DNA of 64,000 nt, from contig OX365949.1 in the NCBI GenBank assembly GCA_947247005.1, positions 2,614,001-2,678,000 of the forward strand, written 5' to 3'. This DNA is from Spisula solida. Lineage: Eukaryota > Mollusca > Bivalvia > Venerida > Mactridae. The notes under the pieces are model-generated. The model had not been told where the DNA came from, did no database searches, and worked only from the letters and a program-made list of their open reading frames with translations. The position numbers and the translations under genes are program-made. Below are positions 22,378 to 34,779 of this stretch, piece after piece (the first letter of the stretch is position 1; each line of letters opens with the position of its first letter).

Positions 22378-23453
22378 AGGCGGATCCAAGGGGGGGCGGA
22401 CCCGGCGTACGCCCCCCCTAAAATCGCCGGAGCCTAGGTAATTTATCATATTTTGGATGTAAAAACAATATTGATATGCAATTTTTTTCGCTCGCTTCGC
22501 TCGCGTAAATACAACAATAATCAATTTATGGATTTTAAATTGAACTTAATGCTGTATGCAAAAACAAGATATGGGACTGATTGGTAGCATGGGGCCAAAC
22601 ATCGGCTACAAAAATGCCGAGATTCTTGCACATTAAAAATGTCTGACAAAAAAAATATTAATACAGTTGGCTTTATTTTCTAATAAACCTGTCCTTTTCA
22701 TTAAAAATAAGATACCTCAGAATGCAGCTGACGAATTCCATGGTTCTATTTAAAAAGTCACGAGGCAGAAAGCCACTGGACTCCCTAGTCGCTGGATCCC
22801 AAGTACTTCACATTTCCACTTAAACAAAACTGAAGCCCTGGAGTTCGCAGGGTATGCTGCTCAGATAGACATTGCCTTTTTTCGTGACGTATTCACAGCA
22901 GTTATATATCAGTGAATAGTATCCAGTCGATTATCGTTTGTCCTGGCTATGCTGTTCATATAAACAACGATTTTTTTTGCTCGCTTCGCTCGCTGAAGAA
23001 CTACGTAAATTCAATGAAAGCTTTTGATTTACCAATGAGTTGTTTGGGTATGCTGCTCAGACAAACACTGATTTTTTTCTAGTTCTGACAATTACTACAT
23101 CAGTGAATATTAATTACCAAGTAATAAGGATGTGGTGTATGCAGCTGAAATAGATAATTGCATTTTTTCTTGCTCGCTACGCTCGCACAACCACTATCAG
23201 TTCATTTTGTCAAGTAGGGAATGAGTTTGAGGGATATGCTGTCCAAATAATTAATGCATATATTCTTGCTCGCCTTGCTCTCACATTAACTTTATCAATG
23301 AATATTATAAGATAAAGAACGAAATTGTGTGGAATGCTTCTTAGAGATACATTTTTTTCGAACTCGCTTCGCTCGCATATTTTCTTGAGGGGGGGGGGGT
23401 ATCAATACATGAATGTACGCCCCCCCTAACGCCAAATCCTGGATCCGCCCCTG
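22378..23453. mobile_element. hAT-like non-autonomous element, 1.08 kb
   Basis: The right end reads CCTGGATCCGCCCCTG; the left end reads GGCGGATCCAAGG, the same terminus lacking its first few bases. The element is bordered by 8-bp direct repeats, GACATCAT (22,370-22,377) and GACATGAT (23,454-23,461), one mismatch apart. Eight-base duplications with CAGGGGCGGA-type ends are characteristic of hAT transposons. Just inside each end is a G-run paired with GTACGCCCCCCCTA. The interior holds five copies of a T-run followed by GCTCGCTTCGCTCGC (near 22,490, 22,977, 23,171, 23,265 and 23,356), itself near-palindromic. No transposase is present. Confidence 0.75.
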
Positions 23454-23461
23454 GACATGAT

Positions 23462-25041
23462 ATATATGCAACGGCGCTTACCAAACAGCAAACAATGAGA
23501 TAATTTATAAAAGCAGACCTAATATTCACATGCGAAAAGGAATTCTAGGAAATGGGGAGTAGTTTTGACTCAGTTCATTCGATTTTGCGAAAAAGATTAA
23601 CCATGTGCAAGAATTGCGCGTGGTGGGTGCCATAAATTGTGACGTCGGAACAGACAAAACGTTGCTCCAAACTAGTAACTGGCTTGCTTTAGCGCTTTAT
23701 TGTGGAAGGGAAAAATGTTCTATCCATACTTTTAACTATAGATGAGGCGTATATACGTTCATACCAACCAGAAATAAGGCGACAGTTACCTAGAGATTCG
23801 AAATTCTGATTTACATCGCAATGAGTAGGCCGCGGCCACGCAGTTAAAGAAGGTATGTGAGCAGTTGCCTAGCAAGGCGAATAGGTCTGTCGAAATGATA
23901 CCCCTTGAGACACTATTGACTTGCAGCACTGATAAAAACTCGACACATCCGGATTGTCGACACTTCGACTAAAGGTCACCGGAAATGACGATGTGACGGT
24001 GACCCTTGCGCAATAAACTTCTTTTTTTTCTTTTTTTTTCAGCTTGGCAGGCCCCTTTAGGGCATTGATCCCGACCCTTTTGTCTAGCCTTATATTCCTT
24101 CTATGGAAAAATAAAACTTTTTGGCGCTAAATGCTATTGCAATTCCAAAGGGAATCGTACAGCAATGGCGGGTAGGACCAGTAATTTCAGTTTTGGAAAT
24201 TCTACGTTCAAAGCCCTCTTTAAAGGGGTCCAGCGGGCCAAAAAACCTGTACACGACCCTGGACCCGTAATATCCTTTAGTCTGGGGTGCCTGTGTACCC
24301 AAAATGCCCGAATTTGGGGCATTTAGGTCGAAAACTACGGAAGGCCGAAATGGCCATCCCGGCGAGTCTGCGTTAGTACGCTATGGTAGCGGAAAGGATA
24401 TAAAAAAGTGTGTTAGTTTGAATTATATATTGAATGACCCTCGTAATACTGGTACCTGTTTCTGATTATCTATTATCTATTAGCAGTTACATGTCTCTGT
24501 CACTATTTCAAACATTTACATATTGAGGACTCCCATTTTCACTTACCTATGTTAACGCCATGTAAGCGCATTTTAACGAACTGTGGAATCTAAAAAATCC
24601 AGTCAAAATCATGATATGCGTCTCCCAATCGTGAAAGCTCGGCCATTTCCATTTGTTTGCATAATGGCCGAGGTGATCAGAATGATGCGTCTCCTCGACA
24701 GTTCTATAGGATGTTACAACATGCGTTATGTCACGTTGACAGCTATAATACACGTGATATTCCTAAACCATGTGATAAAAACATGATATATACGCCGTCA
24801 TGCCACAGAAACGCATCATTACTAGCGGTAAGGGAGGTCACAGCGTAGGAGTTTGAAGCAACGCCTGTAGACACGGCATGTACTGAAAGGGTCTTATGAA
24901 CGGGACACGAGAGAGTATTAGTTAACAGATTTAAAGACTATAATGAAAGTTGAAATAACATAATAAATTGATAAAAGACCAGTTTTAAAATCACAAGATA
25001 TTACTCGTATAAGCACAAATAGCACATGTTTATTTACTCAC
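23462..25041. other. no gene recognised
   Basis: Contains a homopolymeric T tract near 24,021-24,040 followed by a GC-richer block to about 24,370, and overlapping short ORFs of 60-82 codons on both strands. The ORF 24,657-24,848 (plus) has a mixed composition but matches nothing I know. I cannot assign any of it. Confidence 0.35.
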
Positions 25042-25872
25042 TAATTAGGGTACCGGCAGCTCCCAGGGCGCCATTATAAAGACTGCTCTGTTCTCCGTCG
25101 TGTTTAAATGGCATCAGTACATTCCATAAGTTCTATATGTAGTTTCCAATCTGAAAATTGCCACACGAAGCGAAGGCCCACCATATAGACCAAATCAAAA
25201 CATCTTTGTTAGAATATATACTCCTTACTTCTGTATACAGGAAGTACACGATGTGCTTAATTGTTTTTGGATGACTTTGGTTTTCATACTAAGTCTTGTT
25301 TGTTTCGCTACCGGAAGCCTCTTCGGTTGGTTGATGGTTTAATTGTTTTGAATATTCAGCTCGCGGAAGGATTATTGAAATAATTGAAGCAATAATGACA
25401 CTCGTGAGAGAAAATATATTTAGCTGAAAAAATCTAATGCATTGAATGAATCAAACAATTGTCCACATAGATAAGCCACAAACGAGCCTAACAATGTTGC
25501 GGCCTTAGTAAGGCTGGCAACTTTCTGATAGTGAGATTTTGATACTGAAGAGTAGAGATATGAATGATAGCCAATTTCACCGGCTGTAGCCAATCCAAAC
25601 GTGATTTGCATCACTTTCATAGCCGGAACTCCTTGCGCCCAAAGAAGTAGTACCGATGTTAAGATGTAGGCGAACCCATCGAGAATGAGTATCGGCTTGT
25701 ACCGTAAGAAGTCCATCAACAAGAACACTGGTACCAGCTAGATCAGATAGGAATAATGGATATATTTCATTATTCACTTCCGTTTCCGTGAGATTTTTCC
25801 ATGGTCCAGTAAGATATGCTGTCAAGTAAGCTTCTGACGGACGCAGATTCTTGAAGAATCCAAAAAGAGTAT
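25042..25872 (-). pseudogene. SLC19-family (thiamine/folate carrier) pseudogene fragment
   Basis: Read on the minus strand, this matches membrane segments 1 to about 8 of the SLC19 carriers. In order: [103 protein letters not shown], a hydrophilic loop, WSIWWAFASCGNFQ, then DGEQSSLYNGALGAAGTLIS. SLC19 proteins carry thiamine or reduced folate across membranes. The copy is broken: a small deletion/frameshift at about 25,755, in-frame stops at 25,738-25,740, 25,289-25,291 and 25,133-25,135, and a one-base shift in an A-run at 25,427-25,432. The start is missing because the dispersed head element begins at 25,871. A donor-like GTGAGT follows the 3' end at 25,041-25,036, suggesting an unprocessed exon. 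The rest of the gene was not found. Confidence 0.85.
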
Positions 25873-25990
25873 ATTAAGTCAGACAGGGAAGGCAGCACTC
25901 AACTTAACCAGCCGAGCACAGAAAACATTAAAAACACACAAAGCACAATGCCCAACTAAACAAGCGCAGATCCAAACTGCATACTATACA
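25871..25990 (+). mobile_element. dispersed head element, copy adjoining the SLC19 fragment
   Basis: Starts TATTAAGTCAGACAGGGAAGG and continues with the shared CAGCACTCAACTTAACCAGC and CGAGCACAGAAAACAT. It lies exactly where the SLC19 homology ends, so it either inserted into the exon or marks the breakpoint. No coding capacity. Confidence 0.75.
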
Positions 25991-26278
25991 ACATAATATT
26001 TTCCAGTTTAACATGTTGACAAGACACTAATACAATAGCTCTTGTATAACTTGCGTACACATATCATACTTAACATTCGCGTATTACAGTATGTTCAATC
26101 AACTGCTTAAATTACTTATTATGTGAACTTTTATATTACTGTATTACACGAGGAATTCGTGAATATTTAACGTAACTTCTTGCAGCATATGAAATTGATA
26201 TGCTAGTAATAACCTAAATTGTACTCTGGTCACATATCACCCGGACGCCGGATAACGTCAGTACATTTGTATATCAGA

Positions 26279-26425
26279 CCTGCGTTCAAGGAAAAATCAC
26301 GCGACGCACGTTTCGTACCAGGTACAAAACGTTTCGTACCTGGTACGCAAACGGTACGAAACGTTTCGTACCTGGTACACACCAGGTACGAAACGTGCGT
26401 CACGTTATTTTTCCTTGAATGCAGG
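26279..26425. repeat. 147-bp palindromic MITE with nested inner palindromes
   Basis: Long near-perfect arms begin CTGCGTTCAAGGAAAAAT on the left and end ATTTTTCCTTGAATGCAG on the right, followed inward by ACGCACGTTTCGTACC. The centre is made of the words CGTTTCGTACCTGGTAC and GGTACGAAACG repeated in both orientations, so several alternative hairpins are possible. There is no ORF of its own. Confidence 0.75.
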
Positions 26426-27654
26426 GCTGATGTCTACCCGATAGTTAGGTATAGTGTATAAGCCACCGATGATCGGCATTGAATTGAACATTATACAAAG
26501 GGTTCATAAGTGCACCGGTCGATAATTCTAAGGTTTCCTTCAGTCACGGACAGACATAAACAGTTCATTGGGGGAGGGGGGGGGGTATTGTTACCGACGA
26601 AGCTCTTTGTCTCATAGCCACGCCTTGATCTTGTCCGACAATGCCACATTGATCCCGATGTCTGTCCGACTGTTGGCCCGACTAACCTCCCCCAACATGC
26701 CGTCCGATTATCGGACGGCGAACGGACTGGAATTATTGCCGATAATTAATATATTCCTTGACATGATGCTTTAGACAGGGTTGACTATCACCGGTAAGGT
26801 AGGCGTTCGGTGAACACGTGCATATTTGCTTGATAATTGACCATTTATTCCGTTCTTGGTTCAGCAATAAATTTCATTCAACGCAAATTATATTGATAGT
26901 ACATCTACGACATCCACAAGTATCAGTGTATCTCATACTAAGGAAATGGTACAAGCTCGGATACGATAAAACAAGAGTGATAAAAGTTACAGTAACTGTG
27001 GTCTTAAGCGGAAAACAGTCTTCGTAAACGATCAGTTCGCTGCACAATATGTTTAAATACTCGTGGAGAGTAAACGCACTGACTTTTGTGGAAAATGCAG
27101 AGTATGTTGAATTTTTTATTTCAAATTTAAACAAAAATGCGCTGTTCGGATTTGATTTAGCGGTCGAGTTGATTTGCAAAATATACGAAGATTAGTTCAC
27201 AAAAATTAGGATGATGGTACAGTATAATCAATGAGACTGGTGTACTTTAAATCAAGCTTAGTTCTCTTGTATAAGAGCAATCATTTAATGTTTAGTAGAT
27301 CTTCTGATGCAGACAATTGTATCTTTGAAGAGCACTTTTGTTAATTTGCTCAGGTCGTTCTAGTTCCAACATGCTTCCCAAGTGTCTGACGTTCTTACAC
27401 CAATCGATGAAGATCTCCAAATTGGGTTCGTGTGAATGAGCTGTTTATATTGGCTGTGCGTGATGTTATTTTTCAATTATTTGTGATATAAAGAAAACGT
27501 CCCCCGGCGCATTTCGCAGAATGATATAATGGCGTTTTTTGTTATTTTAGGATTTCAATGGTAAGAACAGGTCGTCATAATATAATATCACTACGGTTTC
27601 AAGGGCTAATCTATTAGCGTTTTGAGACTTTCATGTTTGCATACATCTTTGAAC
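26426..27654. other. no gene; G-run and 19-bp palindrome
   Basis: Holds a G-tract near 26,571-26,586 and the palindrome CCGTCCGATTATCGGACGG at 26,700-26,718. ORFs up to 101 codons (26,874-27,179, minus) match no family I know. Confidence 0.4.
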
Positions 27655-28160
27655 ATATGTACTCCCATCTCTCGACACTAGGCATGGTGATACACACTTT
27701 TCCCCATCTCTCGGCACTAGGCATGGTGATACACACTTTTCCCCATCTCTCGGCACTAGGCATGGTGATACACACTTTTCCCCATCTCTCGGCACTAGGC
27801 ATGGTGATACACACTTTTTCCAACTCTCGGCACTAGGCATGGTGATACACACTTTTTCCCAACTCTCGGCACTAGGCATGGTGATACACACTTTTTCCCA
27901 ACTCTCGGCACTAGGCATGATACACACTTTTTCCCAACTCTCGGCACTAGGCATGGTGATACACACTTTTTCCCAACTCTCGGCACTAGGCATGATACAC
28001 ACTTTTTCCCAACTCTCGGCACTAGGCATGGTGATACACTTTTTCCCAACTCTCGGCACTAGGCATGATACACACTTTTTCCCAACTCTCGGCACTAGGC
28101 ATGGTGATACACACTTTTTCCCAACTCTCGGCACTAGGCATGGTGATACACACTTTTTTA
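27655..28160 (+). repeat. 39-bp minisatellite with 36-bp variants, about 13 copies
   Basis: Unit CATGGTGATACACACTTTTT then CCCAACTCTCGGCACTAGG (39 bp). The first copies read CCCCATCTCTCGG. In the second half the GGT-lacking form CATGATACACAC (36 bp) alternates with the full unit. Both lengths are multiples of three, so long frames stay open on both strands (27,631-28,134 minus and others); these are not genes. Confidence 0.9.
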
Positions 28161-28299
28161 AAACATGTTTTTAGTTAACTACGTAGATGATCTTCACCTC
28201 ACTATGTGCCAGGATTCAAACCTTGAACATCCTGATTCCAAAGCAGATGGTGAAACGAAAAGTTGTGGTGAAAGGAGATAATGAATATTAAATTTTGGA

Positions 28300-28620
28300 C
28301 ATTGTAGGCAGCACTCAACTGAAACGGTCAAGCACAAAAAAACATAAATACCTAACGCCACAATAACAAGACACAATGCCAACACACAACTTAACGGTAA
28401 AATGAAACTTAACCGCCGAAACCCCAAGATGCAACTATTAAAAAGCTGTAAGTCAGAGTTTCAGCTGGCTGAAAGCTAAACATCCTAATTTCAGCGGTCA
28501 AAAGGTCCTGAAAGTTTAAAGAATCTAATTTCAGCTGTCAATAAAGTCCTAAAGTTTTAAGAATCACTGCAAATGTTAACCGAACAACTGCAAATAATGA
28601 GGTAGAAAATACTTTATTTT
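28300..28620 (+). repeat. partial copy of the dispersed head element and its TTTCAGCT body
   Basis: GGCAGCACTCAACTGAAACG near 28,310 matches the head of the dispersed family. 28,440-28,600 repeats AGTTTCAGCTG and AAGTCCTAAAGTTTTAAGAA, as at 32,230-32,460 and 38,930-39,090. It is probably the tail of a still older unit of the tandem duplication described below. Confidence 0.55.
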
Positions 28621-30696
28621 AAGTAACAGGAAAGCGCACGTGTCTTACATTGAAGCTTTAATCCGTATCTGTAGATACAATCAATTGATGTTGGACTGAT
28701 CAGTCGATTACTTGAGAGTAAATAAACTTAGTAAGTAATTAACTGATTGATTGCGTATCGTGATGTAACAGACTGGTGTGATGTGGACGACTTGTGTGAT
28801 AGGTGGTAGATCTTAATTTAATTATTTATGTAATTATTGCATGTTTATACACAGTAATCACAGAACCTCAGTTGCTGTAATCTTTGACTTGCTTTCCATT
28901 CAGTATAGTGAGAACAATTTAACATGGTCCTCGAAGCTTCTATAAGAATTGTTTAATAGTTAATTTCTTGTCTCCGGCTTTCTCGCGGATATTGAGAGAA
29001 CGCGCAGTAAGTTAAGCTGAACGTCTGAATAACTGAAAGCGGCCTTCGAAAACTGATAACATTACTTATTTCCTAACGTATGTCTTTGAACAAGCGAGAA
29101 CGAATAAAATAGGGGTCGAAACACAAATGTACGATGTCTCGACTTTCGGCGGGGAAATTGTATACGCAGCTCAGCGCTCGGAAAAGAGTTGTGCTAACGA
29201 CATACTGTTTTGCTGGTTATATGTGGTAGTTTAATTGATCAAAAGTCGATCAATACATGGGCAAGAAAATAAAAAAACTATTAACTGAAAACTACACAGC
29301 ATCCTTTTTCCATTACTCTACCTGCATACGAACTTGATAGAGTACAAAAAAAGTACGAATAGCGCGAACGAATCCGTTTGGGACGAAACACAAATAACTG
29401 ATATGGTCTCGACTTTCGGCGGGAAAAAAATATATAACAGCGCTGGGAAAAGGGTCGTTCTAATGGTAGACTTAAAATATTTAGCTGAAGATCTCAGGTA
29501 AGTTAATGGTAGAAACGTTGATCAATACTATCAACAAATGCAAAATATTGTAAATAATGAAAAATGAGCACACGTTAGATTAGGAGTTTATTGCTAAACT
29601 ATAATATGAGTGTTAAAACCATGGATTGTGTAAAGTTCGTCTGCTAAACGGGTTACTTTTAACAGTGACATTTTTATCGACCCGAAAAAAAACTTTCAAA
29701 AAGTTCACATAATATAAACAAATAAAAGAAAATTCAATTGTTATAAACAAATTTTATTTAAAACGGTTAAAAATTACGATATTTGTTGAGATTTACTGGT
29801 ACTTGTTTCTTGCGCGGATGAATTGGTTGTGGAGAAATTACATAGTTAAAATCGTAGTGATTTCTGAGATGGTATGTAATACGAAAACTGGGGGTTCCCC
29901 GTAGTAAAAAATGAATTTTAACCTAGTTGAAGCCATCTAACTATTGTTTTCAGTCTCGGCTGCCTTTCAATCATCATTGTTTGTGACGTTTTGATTAGTA
30001 CCATGTCGCTGTTTGTTATAGTTTTGTTGATCTCGTTGAAGCAAGAATTCATATAAAATGTATTTATAATTTAAGTGCGTTTAAGTTGTGTGTTTGTGAA
30101 GTCGTGACATTCTGTCTGACTGGAAGCCAACTTTACATTCGAAACATTCGACTAATCTCCGTTTAACATAATCATGCTTCCAGTTCAAAACACTGTAGAT
30201 AGATCTAAATACGATCAAGTTTATTTGTCTGTTTATTGACATTTCAAATCGTATATTGTCACCCAGGAGTAAACATAAGTTTCACTTCGTGGGGCGATCA
30301 AACAGTTTTTAGACCAATGTTAAAAAATGAAAGATTACTGAAATAAAATAGAAATGAAAATATATGATACATAATTGTATATACAGTGTAATCTGAAGAA
30401 GGCAATTGCATTTAAAAGCTTACATTTCATCATTTTTATGTTTGTTGCTTTAAAGCAACATATGAAAAAAATAAGACAATGTGTAATGCTTGCTGCTAGA
30501 TTTATCCTCTCCTCGTCTGCAATATTTGACAAACAAGCATTACCTATTGGTAGAGTTATCAACATTTCATCGATCTTGTGTACAGCGTCAATAATGTCGA
30601 TGACGTTGCGCACGTAAACGGCAAATTACACTACTCAAAAGTGCTAAACCGCCACTAATATTGTATCCTTATATTGTTAATAATGCATGAAAAAAG

Positions 30697-30840
30697 ATTA
30701 TATTAAGTCAGACAGGGAAGGCAGCACTCACCTTAACCAGCCGAGCACAGAAAACATTAAAAACACACAAAGCACAATGCCCAACTAAACAAGCGCAAAT
30801 CCGCCCAAGTCCAAGCTGTCGAAAAGTATAATAAATTATA
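30697..30840 (+). mobile_element. dispersed head element
   Basis: Begins ATATTAAGTCAGACAGGGAA and carries the full shared head to GCACAATGCCCAAC. It is followed to about 31,060 by degenerate repeats of CTGAATGACCTAGTT. Confidence 0.75.
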
Positions 30841-32134
30841 ACTAGCTGAATGACCCAGTAGAATAGATATAGCAACCAAAAGGCGAAATGCCTACGCTGA
30901 ATGACCTAGTTACAAAAGTAAAACTGCTGAACTACATAGTTATAGCAGCCTTACGTCTCAAAAGTTAAATAACAGTATTAAAACGTTGAAAGGCCCGTAT
31001 AGTCGGATGACCTACTAACTAGCTGAATGACACAGTTTCCACAGCAAAAGGACTATATAGCCCCGCTTTAGCTGTAAGAAATCTTAAAACGAAGAAGTGC
31101 CCAACACACTACCGACCAAGAAAATTAAACGCCCCTTGTCTCATAGTTTATTAATGCATGAACTCTTAAGTAATTCTGCATACCACAAAATGCTTGATAA
31201 GGCAATACGTCGAATGTAACGAGTTTAACTGCATATCGGCCAAGATAAATATATAACCAGCTGCATCTACCTTTCAAGCATCGGTATGGATGCATGTTTG
31301 TATTGTTTGAACAGGAACGAAAATAAACTGGCGCTTTAGAACATTTGAGAAGTATATATGTACGTCACATATAAATTGCTTACGTCTCTATACCGACTGA
31401 GTAATACACACGCACCTCAAAATCAGCATTGTGAACGATTGAATGCTGGTACGGACACATTTTACTGGATATAGATAAGGGATGCTCCAGTATAGGATGT
31501 CTGCCGTACGCAACTAAAGTTATAAATATAAAACACATTTTCTGTATTTTTCGGATCTTTGCTTGACTTGTAAGGGTTTCTTTCATATCCCTTATTCTAT
31601 TTTAAACGTTGTTTTAATTAATTCTGAACTTATAGTGGAACTGTAAATTATACACTAAATATTCAATACTTGCTAGCGAATATAAAATGTCTATGATTCG
31701 ATTAAATAAATACAATCTTGAAGCGTTTCAAACTCATAACCTTTTCATCTTCCCTCTCACGTCTTTTATATCAAGAAGTCGGGAACAAACACACAATCAT
31801 GTAGTTCAAGGCAAACATAAAACCGAATAAATTAAAGTGTTGTTTAAACTATACATTAGTCGCGTAACAACCTTACGTGGGCGATTGTATTGTGCATTGT
31901 AGTATGTCTCTATGAGCACGAAGTAGGATTTGAATGATCTGCATAATATACTGTGTTCACGAGGAAGCATATTGGTCAGAATGAATCATTGACAATTATT
32001 AGAATATATCGGTACATATAACAAACACGATCTTCTTCAAATTTGTTGAGTTTTACCCTCATCGCATTGTAAGTATTATAAAACAAGTGTTATTATCCGT
32101 TGTTGACAGCCATTAACAACAAGATACTAAAACA

Positions 32135-32470
32135 TCGGACAGGGAAGGCAGCACTTACCTGAAGCAGCCGAGCACAGACAACATAAACTACACAGAATCA
32201 CACTTCACAATTATACCTAACACACAACAGAACGAGAAATTAAACTAAACAGCTGAAAGTCCAAGTTTCAGCTGTCAAAAAGTCGTGAGACATAGTTTCA
32301 GCTATACAATAATTTGAATGACTTGGTTTCAGCTAATAAAAAGCTGAAATACATAGTTTCAGTATAAAACAGATTGAAGGACCCAGTTTCAGCTGAACAA
32401 TAGTATCCCGAAAGACCCAGTTTTAGCAGCCAAAAAGTCCTAAAACGTTTAAGAATAGCAGAAAATTGTA
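32135..32470 (+). mobile_element. dispersed head element with TTTCAGCT minisatellite body
   Basis: The head (GACAGGGAAGGCAGCACTTA, CAGCCGAGCACAGACAACAT) is followed by about seven degenerate 30-40-bp units built on AGTTTCAGCT and AAAAAGTC or AAAAAGCTGAAA. This gives the clearest view of the element's structure: unique head, then variable tandem body. Confidence 0.6.
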
Positions 32471-32799
32471 AAACCGCGCAGTCGCACCAAATATTTTGAA
32501 AGTAGTAAACAAAGAGAAAATGGGTAAGTGGACAGGGCATCAGAAAATGCAACTAAAAGCTATACAAAGTCCTATTTCTATAATCCTACAGCTGCATATA
32601 TGAATTACAAAAATATTTACCGCTTATCGCTGTTTCTCAATAAAACGTTGCATTTGATGTTCCAAGATCTCTTTCCTTTTCTAACAAAACGAATGCTCCA
32701 AATTTGTATCGGAGTTGAAGGTACCGGTGCCTGTGACATCGAGCACAATCATTTTTTATCATTTGTCCAGTGTTGACACAGTGTTGGAATAAGTACCCT

Positions 32800-34160
32800 A
32801 AATGAAACATACGTTACTGTCGCCACGTAAGATTTTCAACTTTATGAACTTACTACATCTATAATCTGGTTTGGCCTGCGCTTTTTATGTTCCGAATACA
32901 ATGTACAGTTTTTAGTGAGCTTTATCATGTGATGGCTGCTTTATATTGTAGTTTGTAGTGCACATGTTTCAATTATTGTTCTACAAACAGTGGTTTGAAT
33001 GCTAGCAAATGATAGAATGTCAACTTTACGATTTGCGAGAAAAAATCAACAGGGCGTTTAAGACTGAAAACATACGTTACCATAGTTTTAGAGAAAGTAT
33101 AGCGTACACCACATGTTATAAACATTATAATCAGTAGATACGGTCATATTCATTACACTCTATTGGGATCTACATTGGAACACATTATGTATGGTGATGT
33201 TGGAGTGTTGAAAAGGTGAAAAGAAACATACGTTACGAAACAAATGTACTGAAGTAGGTTCCAACGCTCAAAACAATAAAGTACGGGTATTGTACTGGTA
33301 CTGTACGGATGTTTATGACAGGTGACATATTTGAGTACATGGCTGTAATGTTAATAGGTTGAGCTAACAATAGTGCTGATTGTTGACATCTTTGAAAACA
33401 ATTTTAACCGTTACATACCAGGTGTAAAGTAAGTGCTCCTTATGAATGTTGTACATCCATGAATCTTAAGATTTATTTTAAACATGCATATCATAGTATG
33501 TTTATACCAATATGCTCTGTATATTTATACATACTCCAGTGTTTACATAAACAAAGTATCCAATCTTGTTTGAAACATACATTACTGTTGGTTACGTAAG
33601 TTAGGCTTATTTCAGTTAATAAACTGTGGTTCTAGTACAAATAAGTAAATATACATAGTAGATATATTATTCATCTTAGTCCTGCACAATTACTGATAGT
33701 ATGAAGGGTTTTACAACCCAATAATGCTGTAAATGTCTAAAACGATTGGTAACGTATGTTTCATAATGCCATTTAGCTCTCAGCTAAGACTAACCTCAAT
33801 CAAATTCAATGCAAATAGTTGTACAGTTAACTGTTGTCTGTGTGGTGACATGGCCTTATATAAGGTTAGGGAATGTTTTGAAGTCAGCAACAACATATTG
33901 TACACAAGGGGCATTCAAAAGAATAAAGCAACAACGAGAAAAACAAATCAAAGAAAATTACTGAGATTTTCAAAGTTAAATTAACGGGGTATTCAAGACC
34001 AATACTAGTTATACTTGATCGAAGTTGTATTATGCGTACAATCTTATGTACAAATATACAAGTTTAAAACGTTTAACAGTCCATTGCTGTTCATACTTTC
34101 ACATATTTAAGTGCTGATAAATAAAAAATATTCATTTTGTAACATACGTTACCTATTATA
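32800..34160. repeat. cluster of six CATACGTTAC words
   Basis: AAACATACGTTAC or a one-base variant occurs at about 32,805, 33,067, 33,225, 33,571 (CATACATTAC), 33,748 (inverted, GTAACGTATGTTTC) and 34,140. Two of them are followed by a nearby ACGTAAG. Spacing is irregular (about 160-390 bp). The region otherwise has no repeat or gene. It has no evident counterpart in duplication copy 2. Confidence 0.5.
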
Positions 34161-34779
34161 TGCATTTTAATAACTCTGATTATACAATACTATTTAAGAA
34201 AATTAATCATAACTGGGTTTCAATCTTTAGTTAAATACAATTGTAATAGTAATGTTTTCTTACGCAAAATCTTCCTTTATAACAACAAAGTGAATACACG
34301 TAATCAAACAATACATATTTGTTTCCTATTTCACAATGTAAGATACTAAACTAACAAATACCATGTATGACTACGTGCGATTGCTTCATCAGCTGAATGT
34401 GACGTCTCAAAATTATGTTTATGGAAGCATAATTACTATTTTCATTAAAAAATAAAACAACTAGTGTACACTACTGTACATGTGTATTTAATTACCACGG
34501 ATATGAATGTAGGTGTAAAGAAACAAACAGTACTGATATTTTGCAGTTTATGTATTGAGCCACTTGGTTCTCAACAACAACGAGGAGATTGCTAAAATCA
34601 TTTTGGCAAATGATTCAACACACATATCGCTAGTAAATGGTGTGTATTAAATTGGAATAATACACGTGAATAGTGTTGCAAGATAAAGGATAATCCTTAA
34701 AGATTTCCGATTTGGTATTATTCCCTCAAATGATTCCCATATTTTGACCTATTTAGGCTGCATATATAACCCATAAAGA

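Noticed and set aside
24657..24848. 63-codon ORF with a CHRN motif as a Tc1 transposase piece
   Set aside because: Only one short tetrapeptide is shared, without the PDLN or IEN region; not enough to call.
27614..28174. Several ORFs of 67-167 codons on both strands
   Set aside because: All lie within the 39/36-bp minisatellite and translate its units.
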